DNA from: Corythoichthys intestinalis | Lineage: Eukaryota; Chordata; Actinopteri; Syngnathiformes; Syngnathidae | Direction of reading: 5' to 3' | NCBI RefSeq assembly: GCF_030265065.1 | Contig: NC_080414.1 | Span: forward strand, 18,827,501 to 18,891,500 | DNA: 64,000 bases | Shown here: positions 23,722 through 36,600 of the stretch, in pieces | Layout: every line of letters starts with the position of its first letter | Numbering within the stretch: the first letter of the stretch is position 1 | Program-made: the position numbers and the translations under genes | The notes under the pieces: model-generated | The model's input: only the letters and a program-made list of their open reading frames with translations | Database searches by the model: none | What the model was told of the DNA's origin: nothing

Positions 23722-24605
23722 TAGGGTTGTTCCGATCATGTTCTTTTGCTCCCGATCCGATCCCGATCGTTTTAGTTTGAGTATCTGCCGATCTCGCTAT
23801 TTCCCGATCCTGTTGCTGTTTTTGCTCCCGATTCAATTTCAATCATTCCCGATAATTTTTCCCGATCATATACATTTTGGCAATGCATTAAGAAAAAAAT
23901 GAATAAAACTCAGATGAATATATACATTCAACATACAGTACATAAGTACTGCATTTGTTTATTATTTACATTATTAACATTCTTTCTGTTAGAGGGGTCC
24001 ACGGATAGAAAGACTTGTGACTTTGTATATTGTGACTAAATATTGCCATCTAGTGTATTTGTTGAGCTTTCTGTAAATGATACTGCGGCCATGCCCCAAT
24101 GCATGATGGGAAGTGGAACCATGATGGGAAGTGGAACCATGACTGTGCGTCGTGCTACCAATGGATATATCTTCTCTGCTTTGGGAAATAATTTAAGGTG
24201 TTAAGACTAAGATCAATTGCCACCTTGCTTCCCCACATTGGCTCCCATGATATTTCTAATCATAGGGAGAGGGATTGCAAGGCTTTAGCCAATTAAAGAA
24301 AGGCTCCAAAAGCTGCCAAATTTCACTCTACTGTTTTAGCGCTGCCTTTAATCTCTCTATATAGATAAAATGGCGTCATTACAGATTGAGCGAGGCAATG
24401 AGTGAGAGGGTCGTGCAGCGCATACATTAATTGCGTTAATTAATTTAACGTGACACATTTTTTAATAAATTAATTGCCGCCGTTATCGGGATATTTTTGA
24501 TAACCCTACCTTAAGCCTAAACTAAAGACTCTGGATGAGTGTAACATATTATGTCTGTAACGTTAAATAAAATTAGAAATTGATTTAATTAAAAAATATA
24601 TATAT

Positions 24606-24681
<76 letters not shown>

Positions 24682-24769
24682 AAGGCATGGCCGATATTTT
24701 TTTGCCAATTCCGATACTTTGAAAATGACGTGATCGGACCCGACATCCCGATCGATCGGGACATCTCTA
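23722..24769 (+). mobile_element. hAT-like non-autonomous element, family 1, copy 2 (complete)
   Basis: Left end TAGGGTTGTTCCGATC; right end GATCGGGACATCTCTA. A perfect 8-bp duplication, ATTATTAT, lies at 23714-23721 and 24770-24777, though in AT-rich sequence. It is 1048 bp with an internal (AT)n expansion at 24597-24675. Copy 1 starts the window. Confidence 0.85.
24597..24675. repeat. (AT)n microsatellite inside a hAT element
   Basis: An AT dinucleotide run of about 80 bp with a few ACAT variants. The sister element at 1-924 has only about 25 bp here, so the tract expanded after duplication. Confidence 0.9.
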
Positions 24770-25522
24770 ATTATTATGTAATAATAATTTCATTAATTCG
24801 TTCCACAGCCCGAAAACCTACCCTAAATCCTGAATAAATACTGCTGGTACTATTGCAAATAGTAATTAAACAGAGCAAAACAAATAAATTATGAATCAAA
24901 ATAGGAATAATAATATAATACCTGTAATAATGTAACGAATCAGGTTCTAATGTCGCGAATGTGTTTGCGTGGTGTACCTGAACGCATCGCATGGCTGACT
25001 TGACAGAGTAAGATTTTTTAGTACTTTCACTTTGTTTACTTTGTTCAGCTGCCACGGACAGTGGGCGTGTCTTGTTGCACAAGTTGATAAAATAAATGAT
25101 TAGAAAACTGACGAAGCTGGCGATTTCTTAGGCGATGTTACCACAATAATAATTGTCAGCTTAACTTATAAAGACTGGCGAACGGAGGTCGGAGGAGGAT
25201 CGTCGAGAGTAGGCATTCTATAGTCGTATTCTTGAGCCAGTTTATTTTTCTATCATTTCTATCATGTTGTCTGACGTAGAAACAAATGGCAAGTCAAATT
25301 TTATTTCGGATGTTGAAAAGATCGTGTGTTGAAGTGATCGTCGAAATACCACTGTATGTAATTATTTTGTGTACATGTGTGCATTTTATAATGGTACAAT
25401 GACCCTAAAATGTTTATTTGACTGACAAATGTCTGCACCAATACATACAAGACAATAATTCATTCAACATACTATTTTAAGTCACCCTTTACAAAAAAAA
25501 AAAAAAGTTGTGAAAATTGAAA

Positions 25523-25527
<5 letters not shown>

Positions 25528-25562
<35 letters not shown>
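25528..25562. repeat. (AT)n microsatellite
   Basis: AT dinucleotide run in AT-rich intergenic DNA. Confidence 0.9.
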
Positions 25563-25566
<4 letters not shown>

Positions 25567-25663
25567 AACAAAAACATAAGTCATACCCCAAAATAAAGGG
25601 CTTTTTATAGGTAATTTTTTTGCTTATATAATTATGCATTGCCCCCAAAAATGCTTAACCCCT

Positions 25664-26003
25664 TGACACCTGAACACAGACTTCATAATGATTTTGACAT
25701 GACACGGGGCCGATTAATAGGGGGCATATCTCTGCCAAAGCTGACCAAATGGAAACACAGACAAAGAGCTTTTTACGTTGGAAATTCTTGTGAATAAATG
25801 CTTAAATCTCTGAATTCTTTATAGATATGGACATAAAACAGTCTCTATTCTTTGTTAAAAGAGCAAAGAACCGGGCAGTTAACATTTATTTGACATAAAT
25901 ATGTCGAATGTGCTGCTCGTCTCTCGGCCTTATGAAAACAAAAACCTTTTTCCGTTGAAAATTCTTGTGAATAAATCCTTAAATCCCTGAATTCTTTATA
26001 GAA
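25664..26003 (-). repeat. Element with ~180-bp internal sub-repeats, copy 1 (inverted, partial)
   Basis: Two units share ATTCTTGTGAATAAAT with a 177-bp spacing (25784 and 25961). The flank CGGGGCCGATTAATAGGGGG matches the reverse complement of the flank at about 36345-36370. This is therefore the same element as 34406-36425 in the other orientation. Confidence 0.6.
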
Positions 26004-26059
26004 TACAATGGCACTTTTTGGCCACCGCCCCCCCCCCCCCTGAAAATCCGCTTATAGTC

Positions 26060-26839
26060 AGAACACCGGCAATGTGCGGCAGAAAAATACAGCAAATATA
26101 ACATTTGTTTTTAGCCCCGTCGTGTTAAGTGCGGGGAAAATACAACTTACCCGCTGAATCAGTGGGAGGCCTCAGCTTGTTTCGTTGAGACGAGATGGTC
26201 CCGAGATGGGAGAGTGAGAGAAGCCCGGTTCACAAGGATACGATGTTGAAAATTCTAGCACAGTTTTCAGTGCTCTCCTAGCGATGTCAGGATATTCCAA
26301 AATGACTTTAATCCAGAACCTCTGTAGAGTTGTTGTCTCAAATGTACGCTCAAGAATCACTCGGTTTACTCACATACGGGTCACGCCACATACAGGTCAG
26401 GAATCCATTCCTTCGCAGTTCGTGTGTCTTTAGTGATTGGGAAGTAGCATAGATTTTGTTTTCTTCGAGGTTGTATGCTCATCTTCTGGCTCGTCAGGTG
26501 CCCTCTCCCCGTATAAAATCTGTCCAAAGACGTCTGTTTTTCATTCATTCTAGTGTGGGGGCTAATTATTTCCGGGAACAAATGTGATGCGCCCGCCTTA
26601 CGTCCTACATCATTATCGAGGACAAGCGCTCATAGATATACAAAACAAGATGTACTGCTAGCAGTCAATGGATTTCTATGACTACATTCTATCCTGTAGT
26701 ATTATATCTACAGTAGACAGGGATATTGGTGTGTTAAAGGGCACACGCCCAAGTTAATTTGGCCAGAATGCAGTCGTTAATTAATTATTATTTCTGTGCG
26801 GCCTGGTAGCAAATGCTACCCGGCGGTTGGGGACCCCTG
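26060..26839 (-). mobile_element. hAT-Charlie-like element, truncated inverted copy
   Basis: The end CGGTTGGGGACCCCTG at 26824-26839 matches the outer element at 11210, and the body is its reverse complement. It carries the same shortened transposase pieces (MNEKQTSLDRF near 26545 and EYPDIARRALKTVLEFSTSY near 26270). The other end is missing or unrecognisable. Confidence 0.7.
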
Positions 26840-26969
26840 CTATATAGGAAAGTCAATTACATGCAATGACATTTTCGGCCACCAGAGGGGGCTGGCTATG
26901 CACCCCCAGGCCCCCCCCCCCTTAATCTCCACATTTGCTTGTAATTAAAATTGAAAGCATGTATAATTG

Positions 26970-27894
26970 TTAACTCATTCACTCACAGCCATTTTCACCA
27001 GAGCAAAGCCCTTCGCTCCTGGCCGTTTTACTGGATTTTGACTGATTTTGCAAGGCCCACAGAAAATTCTGTTCTATTGCTATATAAACATGGAGTAACC
27101 CTAACCCTAACCGAAAGAAAGATTAGACTTCATTCAGCAGAAAAAAAGTTAGTTCATATCTTTTTCCATTCTTTAGAAATTAGCATTAGAAAATAGGAAA
27201 ATTACTCAAACTAAGCTATTTCAGATTAAAAACGGAGAAATTGAGCTTTTTGTGAAAGCATACATTTCAAACATAACTTATACACAACTATTTTTTGCTT
27301 TAGTTACATCCCAAACAACTGAATATTGTTTTCCTTTTACAAAATAAGATAAACAACAAGACAAATAGTGCTTTTGATAGCAAAGTAACAATTTATTTAC
27401 ACATAACTAACTGAAAGATGACGCTGTTCTGGCCGCAACAGCCGGTTAAACTTTTCCCTCATCGCCGTCCGTCTCATAAAGATGAATTTTTTTGAGTCTC
27501 TGCGGGCTCTGCTCGCAAGCAGCACGGACTCAAAGGCTTTGTCTGCTGCACTAGTGGTCCCGGTCGTTCTGCTCGGTCGTCCAGCGCCTGGCATCCCGGG
27601 CGTCCTACCGGTTGTTCTGTTCGGTCATTCGCCACCTGGCTTCCATTCGATCGTCTTCCGCCGGCGCCCGGCCATGCGGCTTGGCCATTCGTTGCCGTTG
27701 AATTGGGTCTTACCAAATGCACTACAGCCCTCCAGTGGCCATTTTTATTGCTTTAAAATGGATTTTCAGCTTTGTGCTTTGGAGCTAAATTGAATCAGAA
27801 CCCAGAGATGTCTTTTTTGAAGAAAAAAAAAATAGGACACTGAAACAAATAAAAATAGAACGTATTTATACGTTTTTGGAAGCAAATGAGGTAA
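26970..27894. mobile_element. Probable TTAA-site (piggyBac-like) non-autonomous element
   Basis: The left end is TTAACTCATTCACTCACAGCC; the right end is a decayed counterpart, GCAAATGAGGTAA. The GC-rich middle (27410-27720) has open frames on both strands, but none resembles a known protein. The assignment rests on the ends alone. Confidence 0.4.
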
Positions 27895-27989
27895 CTGTCT
27901 GCCGTTGACGGCACTAGACGTCCAGTTAGACTTGCGATTGGATGTCTACTAATGACAAACTCATTTCAAGTCCCACCAGAAGCATGATT

Positions 27990-28711
27990 GGATGTCGCGC
28001 ATCATCAACGAAACTGAAAGAGTTAAATGTAATTTCAGGTATCAAGGGGTTAAAAAACGCTCAATCACTTTGTCCTCTGTGTCCGCTGGTTCGATTCACA
28101 TAATTGACTCATTTGTTAAAGCTACATCACACCTGCGGTCTCTAATTAATTCTTCGAAACACATCTCAGCGTGAATGTTGGGCGAACAAACAGCAAGTTT
28201 GTTGTGTTCACAGACAAAAGTGAAAAAGGCAAGTGTTATTTTTTTCCCTGAGAAAACCTGGTCAACGCACAAGTTAACGCAAATTGCCAATCCAAAAGCC
28301 AGCAGTGTTATAATTACAGCTCTTTCTTCGCCCCCCCTGGACGCACATAATGGGAGATTTTCTCACTCCTCCCGCGCTCGCTGCACAGCTTTGGCGAGCT
28401 GGCATTAATAGAAAGGGAAAAAAGCTGTAGAGGCACAACAAGTGCTTCTCGTTCTGGTTTAATTGGCTCTGGAGAAGGAGAGGGTCTTGCTGTTTATTGG
28501 AGAGGCTTTGTGTTTGACCACCGAGGACATAGGAATGAATGTAACTGCTGGGAGATGGCGCTCTCTAGCGGACAAAAGGAGTACTTGCTAAATTTACACT
28601 GAGGCCTTTATTGTTTTACCTAAGAATAGCAAGGAAGCTTTTGTCATTGTACAGAATATAACAAGATTTAAAGGGCAAAATTTGACGGTTTAAGAGTAAT
28701 TACATGTATAT
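27990..28711. other. Low-copy intergenic stretch
   Basis: About 28050-28500 has no recognised repeat and contains homeodomain-like TAATTAATT and GGTTTAATTGG blocks. It could be a conserved non-coding element, but that needs an alignment. No gene. Confidence 0.3.
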
Positions 28712-29310
28712 GGCGGAAAACACTCAGGTGACTTGAAGTTCCGCTCTGAGACCCCCAATTTGGCCAAATTTCAAAATTGTCCTATATATGCATGTGTGAT
28801 ACATCATTGGAAAGCTTAAAATCTCAATATTCTGGGGGAAGAACATTTTTTAACAGATGGGCATTTAAGAAAAAATTTAAACCCCTAAACTCTAAAGGTG
28901 AGAGCATAATTAAAGACACCATGATTTAAATGACATATTATCATGTACTTACCTTGTTTCGATCCAAAACACAGCTGGCCATAGCCGGACTTTTTGGGGA
29001 TTTTATGGGTGAAACACGGTAATATAACAAGGGTGGCAATGCAGAAATTGCAGACATCAAGGAGTGGTCGAGATTTTCTTTTGCAAATATTTACCCATTA
29101 AAACATTTTTTCCCCCCTCAATTTTTCTTTGTTTGGATCGATTATCATCTAAAATATCAGGGGAAATGCTACAGTAACAAAAAAAAATACAATGAAGCGG
29201 TAGTTATAAGGTAGTCAAACACAACAGGCTTTTGGCTTAAGATACAAGTTTATTTAAAGAAGGATGCAAGAGCAGAAACTGCATTTTCAGCCTTGTCCGT
29301 GTTTTCCGCC
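28712..29310 (+). mobile_element. GGCGGAAAACA-family element, copy 2 (internally deleted)
   Basis: Ends are GGCGGAAAACACTCAGGTG and GTCCGTGTTTTCCGCC. It matches 30123-31099 but lacks about 380 bp of the middle. Confidence 0.6.
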
Positions 29311-29371
29311 AAATGTAAATGCGTTTGTGTCTATTAAATAAAGTATATACATGAGCAGACATGGGTACTAA

Positions 29372-29490
29372 CGCGCTACATTCACGTAACTTTTTGAGAC
29401 AAATTTTCTTCAAAGAGTAGTTTTATTCAGCCATACTTTACTACTTTTACTTGAGATTTGTTAAGAAGAAAAGCTACTCTTACTTTCTTT
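29372..29490 (-). mobile_element. Truncated hAT copy (CAGAGGTGGGTAGAGTA family)
   Basis: Sequence such as AGCCATACTTTACTACTTTT matches the reverse complement of the right part of 16465-16998. The left half is missing. Confidence 0.65.
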
Positions 29491-30122
29491 TTTGGGGGGG
29501 GCGGGGGGCTGTATCGAAAATCAGGTTGGAGAAGGAATGGACCAATTTTAAACAAAATTGACTCACTCATAGAGTGACCTCAATAGTGTTCCTCAGACAT
29601 TCCAAAGTTACAGAGCTGTCAATAGTGCAAAAAAAAAAAAAAAAAAAAAGACAAAATCCCAAAACCGATATATTCCCATTGCTCCCAAACCGTATGTCGG
29701 GTATTCACGAAAATTTGTTAATCCGTTGTTGGCGTCATAGACGGTCACCATGGAAAATTCACACCAGAGCGCCCCCCAAATACAGCAAAAAATTAACGAT
29801 CGATAAACCGTTAATAGTACTACTTTCAAAAATGGTGTTCTTGGAATGTAGTTTGGGCCTGAGAATTATTTGGTCTTCATTTGGTCCTGCAATCTAACAT
29901 TGAGACTAATTTTTTTTTTAATTCTACCGTTTTTCAGGGGAGCAAAATTAAACAACTCGTTGTCCAAGCTGGTTAAGTGTGGAACCACTGAATTGGCAGC
30001 CAAAATTGATGGGGAAGCCCTGATTTCCACATTTTTAATGAGTTGATTTAATAAACCTTGGCCACAACAACCCAGCACAAGTAGTATGTCCGGCTTTACT
30101 GCTTGTGTATAAATATATATAT
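29491..30122. other. No gene seen
   Basis: Unassigned sequence with a G-rich run near 29495 and a 20-bp poly-A near 29630. Confidence 0.4.
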
Positions 30123-31099
30123 GGCAGAAAACACTCAGGTGACTTGAAGTTCCGCTCTGAGACCCTCAATTTGGCCAAATTTCAAAATTGTCCGATATGC
30201 ACGTGTGATAGACCATTGCAAAACGTAAAATCTCACTTTTCTGGGGGAAGAAAAATTTTGAACAGGAGGGCATTAAAAGAAAAAAAAAAAATTAACAGCA
30301 AAACCCTAACTGGAGGTGAGAGCACACGAGAGCAGAATTAAAGACACCGTTATTTCAACGAATTATTATCGCGTACTTACCTCTTTTTGATCCAAAAACT
30401 CCATGTAACATGTATCAACGAGTGTCAAAACACAGCTGTGAATGGCCACAGCTGGATTTTTGGGGGATTTTATTGGTGAAACATGGTAATATAACAAGGG
30501 TCGCGATGCAGAAATCATCTCAGACATCAAGGAGTGGTTGAGATTTTTATTTTCATATATTTACTCTTTTAAACGTTTTTTTTTTTCTTTTTTGTTGTTG
30601 TTTTGATCGATTATCATCAAAAATATTGGGGAAAATGCAACAATAACAAAATAAATACAATTAAGCGATAGTTATGAGGTATATATCCATGACTTTTTTA
30701 CAGACGCCAATTTTTTCATTGTAACGTAATTTGTTTAAAAGTTTAAAATATGCGAGTAAATCTTTTTTTTTTTATTTTTTAAGTAAAAGACATCAATTAA
30801 TGATTCTAAGCTAAAAATGACAGACATTTCGAATAATAAATACGATTACTTACCTTCTTTTTATGGCTAGGTTGAAACAAAAGCGGTTGTGCGGCGTCTG
30901 TAAACGGGGGTTCCCAGGGTAAAACAGACAAATTAAAAATAGTTTGGGGGCTTAATGCGCCATGAATCTGCTATGGCAGCATATAGACATATTGTTCTAT
31001 CAAACACAACAGTTGTTACGGCTTAAAATACAGCAGTTTATTTTAAAGAGGAGTGCAAGAGCAGAAACTGCTTTTTCAGTCTTGTCTGTGTTTTCCGCC
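30123..31099 (+). mobile_element. GGCGGAAAACA-family element, copy 3 (longest)
   Basis: Left end GGCAGAAAACACTCAGGTG; right end GTCTGTGTTTTCCGCC, sitting between AT-rich flanks. It has the full order seen, inverted, at 9770-10747. No open frame of note. Confidence 0.65.
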
Positions 31100-31112
31100 A
31101 TATATATATATA

Positions 31113-31204
31113 CAGTGGGGCAAATAAGTATTTAGTCAACCACTAATTGTGCAAGTTCTCCCACTTGAAAATATTAGTGGTTGACTAAATAATTTGTCCC
31201 ACTG
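31113..31204. mobile_element. Tc1-derived palindromic MITE
   Basis: 92 bp between TA dinucleotides, starting CAGTGGGGCAAATAAGTATT and ending in the near-complement. The two ends of the 20673-22276 type element have been joined by deletion of everything between. Confidence 0.85.
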
Positions 31205-31215
31205 TATAAAGTTAA

Positions 31216-32718
31216 AGAGCATATGACACGAGAAAAAAAGTCTAAAATGTCATTATTATGTGAATTAGAATCATATTTTGAGACGATTCGACTATATGCA
31301 ACAATTTAGCAAAGCACAGATGACGAGAAATTAGTCTTTTAATCTGCCGGTTAGCCACGCCTGCCATTATCGGGCTTTAGCGTCCCCAACAGGTGGATGA
31401 CATCAGCGGTAGACTTGGCTCATCGATTTTACTATTCAGCCCATTGAGGGGAAATTATTCAGAACGAGGAAAACGCGACGAAGAAAGCCGCAAAATGTCA
31501 TTGTTTCAGTCTCTCTACTCCAATATTTTTACAGGATATTCTTTTTACCCAAGTATTTTTCCCCAATAGCTATATAAATGGCTTGAGAAGGACCAGTCAG
31601 CCCGTTGAGGGGGAACTATTCACAACGAGGAAAACGCGACAGAGAGAGCGGCAAAATGTCATTGTTTCTGTCTCTTTACTTCAATATTTTTACAGGATAC
31701 TCTTTTTATCCAAGTATTTTCCCCAATTGCTAAATAAATGGCATGGTCATGACAAATAACAGTCTTGTGCTGAATGGAATATGAAATAATAAAAATGCAT
31801 TTATTCAGGACGACATGGCAAAATTACTCCATAATGGTCAAAACTGTCGACTTCACCTTTACTGTCGCACCTCCCGAACGATATTTTATGACACCTAAAT
31901 CGGACATATGTCATTTCCCTTCCCCGGCTTCGGAGAATGTAAACAAACCAGAAGGCGTGACAGCTAGCCGACATGCTAACCCGAACCGAGTGACGTTTCA
32001 AAGTCTTCAAAGCGGAAAATCACACATAGCTATCCTGGATTATTTGACATGACGACCCGGTTGTCGAATGTCTTAGCGGATCGGCAAACCGCCCGGCGGA
32101 GAGCAATTTACAGTTCGTTCCCCGGAGGAGGGTGGCTGGAGCTAACGCAGCTAACGTGCTGCTGCTAATGCATTAGGAGAGCTTTTTACATGCCTATCAA
32201 TGATCAAACGTAAGTAGTCCTTCATTTAAAGGAAGTTTGTAGTGTTTACTTTGTAATCGCTGTATTCGTATTTGACATAATACAAAACAAGATGTTTACT
32301 CACTTCATCGTAAGTCCAATGGTCCCACAGTAAATATCCACGGTGAATGGGAACCTTTTGAAACTCCAAAAAGGCGCATACGCCTCTCCCTCATACAGAA
32401 TGATTTTTCCGCAGCCGTTTGGCTGGCGTGATGCGAAAAATAAACGTATTAATCCGCAAAATCAGCTGAATCCTTCGTCCTCATACACAACAGTACACTG
32501 TAGCGTGAAGAGGACGTCTTCTACCGTACACGTCACAGCGCCCTCCTCCTTAATGCAAGACCGAAGCCGGAAGTCACTCATTTTCCTGGCGCGGGATTCA
32601 AAAAACTAAATAAATATAGCGATCGCTTCCACACACATCCAAGCGGTCCATATCATTCAGGAGCATAAAATACAGCGTGTATTATGAAATAAACATGCTT
32701 TTTCGTGTCACAGGCACT
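31216..32718. mobile_element. TTAA-site DNA transposon (Kolobok/piggyBac type), non-autonomous
   Basis: The ends AGAGCATATGACACGAGAAA and the complement of AGTGCCTGTGACACGAAAAA form an imperfect inverted repeat. TTAA lies on both sides (31212-31215 and 32719-32722). The interior is gene-like in composition, with an internal tandem duplication at 31437-31757. The superfamily cannot be settled without a transposase. Confidence 0.6.
31437..31757. repeat. 161-bp tandem duplication inside the TTAA element
   Basis: Two units, each starting CAGCCC and including AACGAGGAAAACGCGAC and GTCATTGTTTC, are spaced 161 bp apart (31437 and 31598). Confidence 0.8.
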
Positions 32719-32722
32719 TTAA

Positions 32723-33610
32723 ATATGTATCATAGAATAAAATCAGAATTTCTGTCTGTAATAAATGCAATGACAATGTTAAAAAATAAAATCAAAACAA
32801 TTGAATATTTGATCTAATTCAATTTTTAAAGAACAATAAAGTGAAGTGAATTTAAAATAACATTTTTAAAAACTGATGCATTTCCATTTTTCTTGTAAAC
32901 AGATCTGTTTATTGTCATTATAATACATTTCAAATCCACTAATTAAAAATATGCCTCTTAAATCTTAAGTAGCAGAGGCAGATAATGACAGCAGCTGTCT
33001 CTCGCCATCTACAGTAGCTTTCAATTTGACTAAACAAAACTAATTGCCACTAAATCAGAGTTGCAGTAATAAAGGTGTCTTTTTTTAGAACGCTCCGTTG
33101 TCATCTGGTAGTCATTTCATTCAACTTAGCCCAAATGAAGACAAACACAAGTTGTTGTTTTTTTCGCTAAACACGGCTCATTTTTTATTGTCGCTAGTGA
33201 GTCGGCCACATTCTCCTCAGACAAAAAGCACTTAAGAATCACAAGAAAGAAAAAACAAATATGAGCCCATCGTCGCATTCTTTTGGTATGCGGGTTAATA
33301 CATCCTCTGATTGGCGTGATTGTGATTCCCCGATTATTTCACCTGAATACTGATTCCAAACAAGAGGCTAAAACGATTACAAATAAAAAAAAGAAACACA
33401 ACATGGCGACTACGCTGATTAGTCCGTTAGTTGCAAACAAAGTTAAAACAATGAGGGGATGAAAGTGCTTTCAAAGCAAGTGACTTTGAAATTGAAATAC
33501 ACACGTCAAGTGTTGCGATGATACGCTCGTCGTCCTCCTTGTGGTTAAGCAACTTTTGTCGTTTGTAATGTCCTACATCATTAGTGTCGAACGTCTTGCT
33601 TGCTTGAAGG
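32723..33610 (-). other. ythdf3: Probable 3' untranslated region of ythdf3
   Basis: This is the sequence immediately 3' of the ythdf3 stop on the minus strand, and it is free of recognised transposons. Possible minus-strand AATAAA signals are at 33183-33188 and 32908-32913. The real cleavage site is not determined. Confidence 0.4.
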
Positions 33611-36600
33611 TTACTGTTTATTTCTACTGCGTTCCTGCCGACAAGAGAAGACAAAATTAGGTGTCCACACAACAAGGAACACAAACATCCGCGGGCTAAT
33701 TTTGATTTCATCGGAACGACTTTTGTACAAAATGTTCATTGATTAGGTGGAGGGCAAGTCAGATGCACCTCAGTTTGTAGGATTTGGAATTACACCGCAA
33801 CAAATTCATTAGATAAATGATTAGACTGATAAGCGTATTCCTGGCACAACAGAAAAAAAGTATAGTGCTGTTGCATGACAAAAATGTGACAATTATGTCC
33901 ATATCCTAATATTTACGCACCTGACTATGTCCATTTTAAATGTAGCTATTCAGTCGTGACTATGTTTCGAATCGACGTTGATTAGTTGCTGTGGTACCGC
34001 TTCAAAAAGGAAGTTGTCACTGAATGAAACCTTTGTGCTATGACCGCCACGCTGATACCTCTGGGCATCATTACTATTAATATACAATGTCTCTATTATG
34101 AGTACAGCAGCATGCACTTATATTATTTTACTAAAACTATTAGCAGCTATCTGGACAGACATTATACTGTAAGATGGTTGTGTCATGTGTTGTCGCAACA
34201 GTTATGAGGAAATATAAAGCGCTGTGTTACACGATTTGTTTGACGTTAATCACAATGTATTTTCAAGACTACAATTTGCGATTTTCTCCTATACTTTAGG
34301 TGGATCTGTGACTTGTGCTACATGTTTTTTTTTCCACACTGACACCCACGAGAAGAGTGCTGTAGGCTCAATTTTATTTTGTTCAAAGACTTCATAATCA
34401 TATTGTCAGGTCAGATTCGACCTTCACTGCACCACGCCTTCAAGTAGGGGGTCATCCCACAATCTGCTTCAGTGATTCGCAGTCGGTCGGAGCGACACTT
34501 GCAGCGATCCAACACCGGATTTATGTTGAAAAAGTACGAAAGCTGTAACGCATACAAACAGGAAGGGTTGTCTCAGGAGTGATTTGTTCGAGGATTCAAG
34601 GTAATTTATTATATTTTTTGTTTTTTCACAAGAATTTTCACAGTAAAAAGCTCTTTGTCGTAAGGCCGCCGCCACATTGACTAACAGACGAGCATCGTAC
34701 TTCGAAATATTTTCGTAAAATAAATGCTAACTGCACGGTTTTGCTTTCAACCAAGAATCTAGACTGTCTTACATCCATATCTATAAAGAAGTAAGTGATT
34801 TAAGCATTTATTCAAAAGAATTTTCACCGGAAAAGCTCTGTTTACATATGGCGGCTGCCACATTGACTGACAGACTAGCATCGCACTTCAACATATTTAC
34901 TAGGGGTGTAACGGTACACAAAAATCTCGGTTCGGTATGTACCCCGGTTTTGAAGTCACGTTCGGTTAATTTTCGGTACAGTAAGAAAAAAAAATGCGAA
35001 TCATAAATGTGCTAGTTGTTTAGTACACACCTCTGTGCTTTCAACAATAGGAACATTCGCCTATACAAAGCTAGAATTCTGCTCAAAAAGTAGCGGGTAT
35101 TTAAAGATAATCCAACAACAATTTGCCTTTCAGACCCCGCGTATTGGTCAGCTTTCTTTCTGAAAGAAAGAGCAAAAAAGTCCTGTGCTAAAGAGAAAAG
35201 CAATCCCAATGACAAAGATTTTAACATGTATTTCACTAATGATATGCCTCAATTAATCATTTTTTTTTCTTATGAACGGTTTTCAAAAGCTCTATTGGTG
35301 GAGTTTCTCAAGTTACAGCGCCACACAGAAATTAATAAATTTAATTGTGTAAGCAGGATCTGTGTATAATTCTTATTATTTAATCACAGGTGTTTTAGCT
35401 CATTTCAATTTATTTTATTATGTGTTTATATTTTACAAATGTGATGTAGTATTCATTTAAATTGTATATTTTATGTTGTATAACTTTAGTTCCTATGTGA
35501 ATATTAGTTCCTACTTGTTTTATTGTGGTAGGAGGGTTTTGTATTGAACACGGGGTCGTTTTGGTTATTATTATAGCAGAGAAGACAGCAGTAAATCAAC
35601 AAAGACAAGTCAACTGTGCCCCGATCTACCACTCAAGAGATCTGATGAACTCAAAAAGTGGGTTACGATTGCATATTAGTTTGAAAATCGACCGGATCCA
35701 CCGTATTTTTACACGAGTGACTTCTGGTCTGCCCGATCCTAACTACCGGTAGTAGTATTGACGCAGGAGGGTCGCGTCTCGCGTCAAATAATAAACTCTG
35801 CCGTTCTTTTCACGTGCGTCGTGTTGAGCGGCTTCTGCGACGTGTCTAACACGCGGCCGCACTGCGTCTGGTGTGCAGTGGCTGATTGACTTTAACGCCC
35901 GCGTTTCACTGCGTTCTCGCGACAGCCACGTTGTCGCACCGTTGACATTTCTGGGTTATACTGTCCTACCGTGTTGGTCCTCATTATGGTAGAGAAGACT
36001 GAGTAAATATAATCTACACTAAGAAACTGTAACCCGATCGACTCACAGCCTCGAAAAGTAAGGGTTACATTACATCAGAAACTCATTTGGTACGCCTCCG
36101 TTCCGAACCAAGCACCACGTACCGAAACGGTTCAATACAAATACATGTACCGTGACACCCTTAATATTTACATAAAATAAATGCTAACTGCACGTTTATT
36201 TTTGCTTTTAACCAAGAATCCATACTGTTTTATGTCCATATCTATAAAGAATTAAGGGATTTAAGCATTTATTCACAATAATTTTCAGCGAACAAAGCTC
36301 TTTGTCTGTGATTCCACTTGGTCAGCTTTGGCAGCCACGCCAACAATGCAGGCCCCCTATTAATCGGCCCCACACCCGATGTCCTGTCAATATCATTATG
36401 AAGTCTATATTTTGTCATTACCTCTTAGCACCTGCCAAAATATACACAAAGTCCAAAAAATACGGGACTCAAGGACCGCTGTGGATCCTTGTTTTTGTTC
36501 CTACCAAACGAGCAGAGGCTACTTAACCAATGAGGTTTCTGCTAAAACAAGCAGCACCGGACTACAGTCATTTGATTACACTTGTAAAGACACCAGATTG

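Larger units (their letters stand above)
23654..25354. mobile_element. mariner/Tc1-type MITE interrupted by a hAT
   Basis: The left end is CAGTGTTACCTCTACATAC and the right end finishes CGAAATACCACTG, with TA on both sides (23652-23653 and 25355-25356). Removing the hAT copy at 23722-24769 leaves about 650 bp without coding capacity. Confidence 0.55.

Noticed and set aside
27095-27110. CCCTAACCCTAACC, telomere-like
   Set aside because: Only two units inside a dispersed repeat; not an interstitial telomeric array.
27397-27793. Open frames of 65-103 aa on both strands in a GC-rich block
   Set aside because: They lie inside a probable TTAA-site element, have no recognisable domain and overlap each other on opposite strands.
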